DNA of 8,348 nt from assembly GCA_900756725.1 (NCBI GenBank), contig CAAELJ010000088.1:1-8348 (forward strand), given 5' to 3'. The stretch is from an uncultured Collinsella sp. (lineage in GTDB: Bacteria > Actinomycetota > Coriobacteriia > Coriobacteriales > Coriobacteriaceae). Shown here one piece after another: positions 6,076-8,348 of the stretch. The first letter of the stretch is position 1, and every line of letters begins with the position of its first letter. The position numbers were made by a program, and so were the translations under genes. The notes beneath the pieces were generated by a model. It did not search any database. It saw only the letters and a list, made by a program, of their open reading frames with translations, and was not told the origin of the DNA.

Positions 6076-6960
6076 CTATTTGGCCGCGCTGGCGGTGCCG
6101 GCGCGTGAGGGGGCGACAACCTTGAGCGGCTGCACGAGGGATTCCTCACGCACGGGGACCGCGGAGGTAGATGTCTCTTCGCTTTTGGCCTTGGTTGACT
6201 CGGAGCGTGCGATCTCCTCGTCGAGGGCATCGATATCGGCATCCTCCACCACGGCGTTGAGTGACTCGAATACACGGTTCTTGAGCAGAGCGGTATGGAC
6301 GCCCTCGGTGAGGTCATGCAGCTTCTTAAATGCACGCTCGAGCTTGGCATCGCGCTCGTCGTCGGAAGTATCCATACCGAGCATGCTCACGAGAACCTGC
6401 TCAAACATCGAGGACTCGCGGTTTGCGGACGATACGTACTGGCGCAGGTTGCGCGGCTCGATATGGAAGCGCGAAAGCTCGGAGCAATAGCGGATGATCG
6501 GGAAATCGCGGCCATCGACAAGCTCGCGATTCTGCGGGCTCTTGATGATGCGAATGAGGTCGTTTTCGGCCAGGGAGCGGATAAACGAGATCTCGACGCC
6601 GAGCATATCGGGGATGGTCTCGATGGGATGCAGTTTTTGCTTAGTCTCCTTGGGTTCCGTCTTGAGCGGAACATCGGACAACAGGCCCACCTCGTAGGCG
6701 AGCGTAGACAGGTCCGTGGCGTTTTCCAGGCGCTGCTTGATCACGTTGAGCGGCATGTAGCGAGTCTTCTGGAGGTGCAGAATGACCTCCAGGCGGTCAA
6801 CGTCCTCCTTGGAGTACTGACGATAGCCCTTAGGCGTGCGATGAGGGGTGATGAGCCCCTCATCTTCGAGAAATCTAATTTTTGAGTTCGAAAGATCGGG
6901 GTATGCGCCTCGAAGTAGATTGACGACCTGGCCGATACTCAGATAATTGCGTTCGGCCAT
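6076..6960 (-). CDS. MerR-family transcriptional regulator of the FtsR/Rv1828 type
   Basis: This 294-residue protein has two MerR-like modules, as in actinobacterial FtsR/Rv1828. The N-terminal one (6-80) reads LSIGQVVNLL, then SNSKIRFLEDEGLITPHRTP (24-43) and GYRQYSKEDVDRL (45-57), a winged helix with its recognition helix, wing and RY motif. The second (about 112-195) ends with the characteristic IEPRNLRQYVSSANRE (167-182) and FEQVLVSML (186-194). In Corynebacterium the homologue FtsR activates ftsZ and so cell division; a similar role here is inference. Residues 240-294 add a charged, low-complexity tail (DADIDALDEEI, then Ser/Thr/Glu-rich) longer than I expect for the family. No metal-binding cysteines appear. 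Its ATG is 3 bp after the FHA stop codon, with GGTGAG inside the FHA gene as ribosome site, so translation is probably coupled. Lying beside a GarA-like gene matches mycobacteria. Confidence 0.88.
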   Translation of the reverse strand: MAERNYLSIGQVVNLLRGAYPDLSNSKIRFLEDEGLITPHRTPKGYRQYSKEDVDRLEVILHLQKTRYMPLNVIKQRLENATDLSTLAYEVGLLSDVPLKTEPKETKQKLHPIETIPDMLGVEISFIRSLAENDLIRIIKSPQNRELVDGRDFPIIRYCSELSRFHIEPRNLRQYVSSANRESSMFEQVLVSMLGMDTSDDERDAKLERAFKKLHDLTEGVHTALLKNRVFESLNAVVEDADIDALDEEIARSESTKAKSEETSTSAVPVREESLVQPLKVVAPSRAGTASAAK

Positions 6961-6963
6961 GCC

Positions 6964-7398
6964 CTACTCACCGGTTTCGATGCGCTCCGGCGTGCTCTCG
7001 TGGTAGATGAGCGTAAACGTACCGATCTGGACGGAAGAGCCATCGTGCAGCGGTGCGCCGTTGACGATGGCGCCATCAACCCACGTACCGTTGAGCGAGC
7101 CCAGGTCCTCGATGCGGGCACCCAGACCCTCGCGAATAATGCGCGCGTGGCTACGCGACACGGTCATGTCGTTGAGGAAGATGCCGTTGGCGGGATCGCG
7201 GCCGATGGTGGTCACATTATCCTCGAGCTCAAAGGCTGCACCGGTTTGAGGGCCTTTGACGATAGATAAGACGGGTGCGGTGATGTGCACGTTGGCCATG
7301 AGGTCGGGAACGGTGACATCGCTCGAAGGAACGCGGAAAACGCAGGTGGCTTCTGAGGCCTTATTGTTCTGAGGCATATTGTTAACCATGTTGTCCAT
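6964..7398 (-). CDS. FHA-domain protein of the GarA/OdhI type
   Basis: The 144-residue cytoplasmic protein has a phosphothreonine-binding FHA domain at about 42-133. Key motifs are TIGRDPANGIFLND (64-77), TVSRSHARI (79-87) and DLGSLNGTWVDG (98-109), which include the pThr-contacting Arg67, Ser81, His84 and Asn103. GarA and OdhI carry an N-terminal ETTSVFR motif: once a Ser/Thr kinase phosphorylates it, the FHA domain folds onto it and releases metabolic enzymes such as 2-oxoglutarate dehydrogenase. Here the motif is EATCVFR (16-22), so Thr18 remains while the adjacent PknG-type threonine is Ala17. A TTG 33 nt upstream could start a longer form. ATG 7398 is preferred because AGGGG lies 5 nt before it; Met4 is another option. 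It follows pgsA by 66 bp and nearly abuts merR. The targets are unknown, and an organism without a full TCA cycle might use it for glutamate metabolism. Confidence 0.88.
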   Translation of the reverse strand: MDNMVNNMPQNNKASEATCVFRVPSSDVTVPDLMANVHITAPVLSIVKGPQTGAAFELEDNVTTIGRDPANGIFLNDMTVSRSHARIIREGLGARIEDLGSLNGTWVDGAIVNGAPLHDGSSVQIGTFTLIYHESTPERIETGE

Positions 7399-7403
7399 GA
7401 CAA

Positions 7404-7408
7404 CCCCT
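7404..7408 (-). promoter_or_regulatory. Ribosome binding site fixing the FHA protein start
   Basis: AGGGG on the minus strand, 5 nt before the ATG at 7396-7398. The frame continues upstream to a TTG at 7429-7431, which has no comparable site, and 11 added residues would not resemble GarA/OdhI N-termini. Confidence 0.6.
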
Positions 7409-7464
7409 AACTTAACGCGGACATGCCGCAAAGAATGAACTGTACGTAATCATACCCCAACGAC

Positions 7465-8169
7465 TTAGTCTTCGATTTCGGGGTTAAGAAAGTCGATGTC
7501 TTCGTCCTCGGGATGCGCCACGGCTTGTTTAATGGCTGCTCCACCCTTAATGGAATAGATGACGGCGGTGAGCATGGAGAAGATGACGCCGCCGTACACA
7601 AAGAAGATGCCAAGCGGTACCGGGCTGCCGTTGAGGCCCGGGAAGGCCGTGAACGTGGCGGGCAGCAGATGCCAGCCATCCACAGTGGGAAAGCCCAACA
7701 GCATGAGCGAGAAGCCGGTCATGAGCAGCGCCGTCGCAATCTTGCCGGGGAAGACGACGTCGATGGGGCGGCGGTGATAGTGGCGCACGATGAGCGTGCC
7801 GATGCCCAGGTATATATCGCGACCAATGATGAGCACGCAGACCCAGATGGGAAGCTCGCCGCGGACCACCAGGCCCAGTACGCCGGTAAATAGCAGCGCA
7901 CGGTCGCAGATGGGATCCATAACCTTGCCGAGCCATGAGACCGTTTTGGTCATGCGGGCAATCTGGCCGTCCATCCAGTCGGTGGAGGCCGCGATGGCAT
8001 AGATGACGATGGCGACGACACGGTTGTTGTCCGTCACAAAAAGGTACAGGAAGACCAGCGTGAGGATCAGGCGCGTGAAGGTAATGAAATTGGAGATCGT
8101 GAAGATCTTATTCGACGGGTAATCGGAAGTGCCGATAAGCTCCTTTTTGATCTTCTTTTTGATGCCCAC
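7465..8169 (-). CDS. pgsA: CDP-alcohol phosphatidyltransferase, probable phosphatidylglycerophosphate synthase (PgsA-like)
   Basis: This integral membrane enzyme transfers a phosphatidyl group from CDP-diacylglycerol to an alcohol, probably glycerol 3-phosphate, in phosphatidylglycerol/cardiolipin synthesis. The 234 residues carry the full family signature D-x2-D-G-x2-A-R-x8-G-x3-D-x3-D at Asp64, Asp67, Gly68, Ala71, Arg72, Gly81, Asp85 and Asp89; the four aspartates bind metal. About six hydrophobic segments are visible (near 27-45, 51-63, 91-102, 106-126, 143-160 and 185-206). The N-terminus is lysine-rich (GIKKKIKKE) and the tail is acidic (EDEDIDFLNPEIED). The start is GTG (8167-8169) after GGGGGAG about 4 nt away. 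It is the first gene of the operon. Mycobacteria have a pgsA2 gene a few genes from garA and this MerR type. The alcohol acceptor cannot be fixed from sequence, and cardiolipin synthase or inositol-phosphate transfer are alternatives. Confidence 0.87.
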   Translation of the reverse strand: MGIKKKIKKELIGTSDYPSNKIFTISNFITFTRLILTLVFLYLFVTDNNRVVAIVIYAIAASTDWMDGQIARMTKTVSWLGKVMDPICDRALLFTGVLGLVVRGELPIWVCVLIIGRDIYLGIGTLIVRHYHRRPIDVVFPGKIATALLMTGFSLMLLGFPTVDGWHLLPATFTAFPGLNGSPVPLGIFFVYGGVIFSMLTAVIYSIKGGAAIKQAVAHPEDEDIDFLNPEIED

Positions 8170-8205
8170 AGGACTCCCCCGCTGGTAAACGACAAAACTT
8201 TCGAT

Positions 8206-8234
8206 ACTATACCCGTTCTAGCGATGTCTATCCA
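8206..8234 (-). promoter_or_regulatory. Candidate promoter of the pgsA-FHA-merR-apt-NlpC/P60 operon
   Basis: On minus, TGGATA (8229-8234, 4 of 6 to TTGACA) and TATAGT (8206-8211, 5 of 6 to TATAAT) are spaced exactly 17 bp, with the -10 ending 36 nt before the GTG start. TAGACA (8225-8230) is a better -35 match but gives a 13-bp spacer. The -35 overlaps one copy of a 10-bp direct repeat. Confidence 0.45.
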
Positions 8235-8288
8235 GCGCGAGCATAGAGAGTCCAGACATGAGGACGGTATCGGACGGGATGTCTATCG
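8223..8288. repeat. 10-bp direct repeat GATGTCTATC flanking the operon promoter's upstream side
   Basis: GATGTCTATC occurs at 8223-8232 and again at 8279-8288, 56 bp apart start to start. The first copy covers most of the candidate -35 box of the pgsA operon. Paired sites at such spacing can hold a looping or cooperative regulator, but two copies of a 10-mer are thin evidence. Confidence 0.35.
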
Positions 8289-8294
8289 CTTTTG

Positions 8295-8348
8295 TGTACA
8301 TCAGCCACCAAACATACCAAACATGTCTTTTTTGGAGGCTGGTGTACA
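8295..8348. repeat. Long imperfect inverted repeat at the right window edge
   Basis: TGTACATCAGCCACCAAA (8295-8312) pairs with TTTGGAGGCTGGTGTACA (8331-8348): 16 Watson-Crick pairs, one T-G and one A-A mismatch in 18 positions, around an 18-nt loop. The loop side holds a perfect 9-bp tandem repeat ACCAAACAT (8307-8315, 8316-8324). No T tract is visible on minus after the stem; the plus-strand side is cut off by the window. It could be a terminator for plus-strand reading, a structured leader, or the end of a small mobile repeat. Confidence 0.6.

Noticed and set aside
6295..6885. 196-codon plus-strand open frame opposite the MerR gene
   Set aside because: Antisense shadow of a clear MerR-family protein with no domain of its own.
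6054..8343. GGAGGCTGGT occurring at 6054-6063 and 8334-8343
   Set aside because: One copy is in the merR-apt gap and one in the edge inverted repeat; surrounding sequence does not match, so it is probably chance.

Overview
The window looks like a stretch of chromosome from an actinobacterium, most likely of the class Coriobacteriia (Collinsella or a near relative). This is inferred from gene content and moderately high GC; no marker gene fixes the taxon. The strongest phylogenetic signal is the run pgsA-type phosphatidyltransferase, GarA/OdhI-like FHA protein, FtsR/Rv1828-like MerR regulator, an order familiar from mycobacteria and corynebacteria. I see no phage, transposase, CRISPR or tRNA/rRNA. 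This is mostly core housekeeping sequence with a few informative intergenic regions.

Layout. Positions 1-66 hold nothing I can call. A GT28/MGDG-synthase-like glycosyltransferase (67-1368, minus) diverges from thioredoxin reductase trxB (1486-2424, plus) across a 117-bp intergenic region. A compound hairpin follows trxB. Next is a DUF1836 regulator-like gene (2641-3252, plus) whose upstream region carries three small dyads in about 50 bp. It converges on degV (3326-4192, minus) over a very strong shared terminator. degV has its own promoter, and a 10-bp word near that promoter also occurs upstream of the DUF1836 gene.

The right half is one apparent five-gene minus-strand operon, read from right to left: pgsA-like (GTG start at 8169), FHA protein (start 7398), MerR regulator (start 6960), apt (start 6037) and an NlpC/P60 cell-wall peptidase (start 5474). 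Gaps are about 66, 3, 38 and 32 bp, with a candidate promoter at 8206-8234 and a terminator hairpin at 4312-4343. The operon joins membrane phospholipid synthesis, a phospho-switch signalling protein, a probable cell-division regulator, purine salvage and a secreted peptidoglycan hydrolase, which suggests coupling of envelope growth and division to kinase signalling. The last 130 bp hold a 10-bp direct repeat next to the operon promoter and a long imperfect inverted repeat that reaches the window edge.

I found no convincing new multi-gene system. The best leads are the FHA protein's altered N-terminal phosphothreonine motif, the dyad-rich DUF1836 promoter, and the inverted repeat at the right edge.
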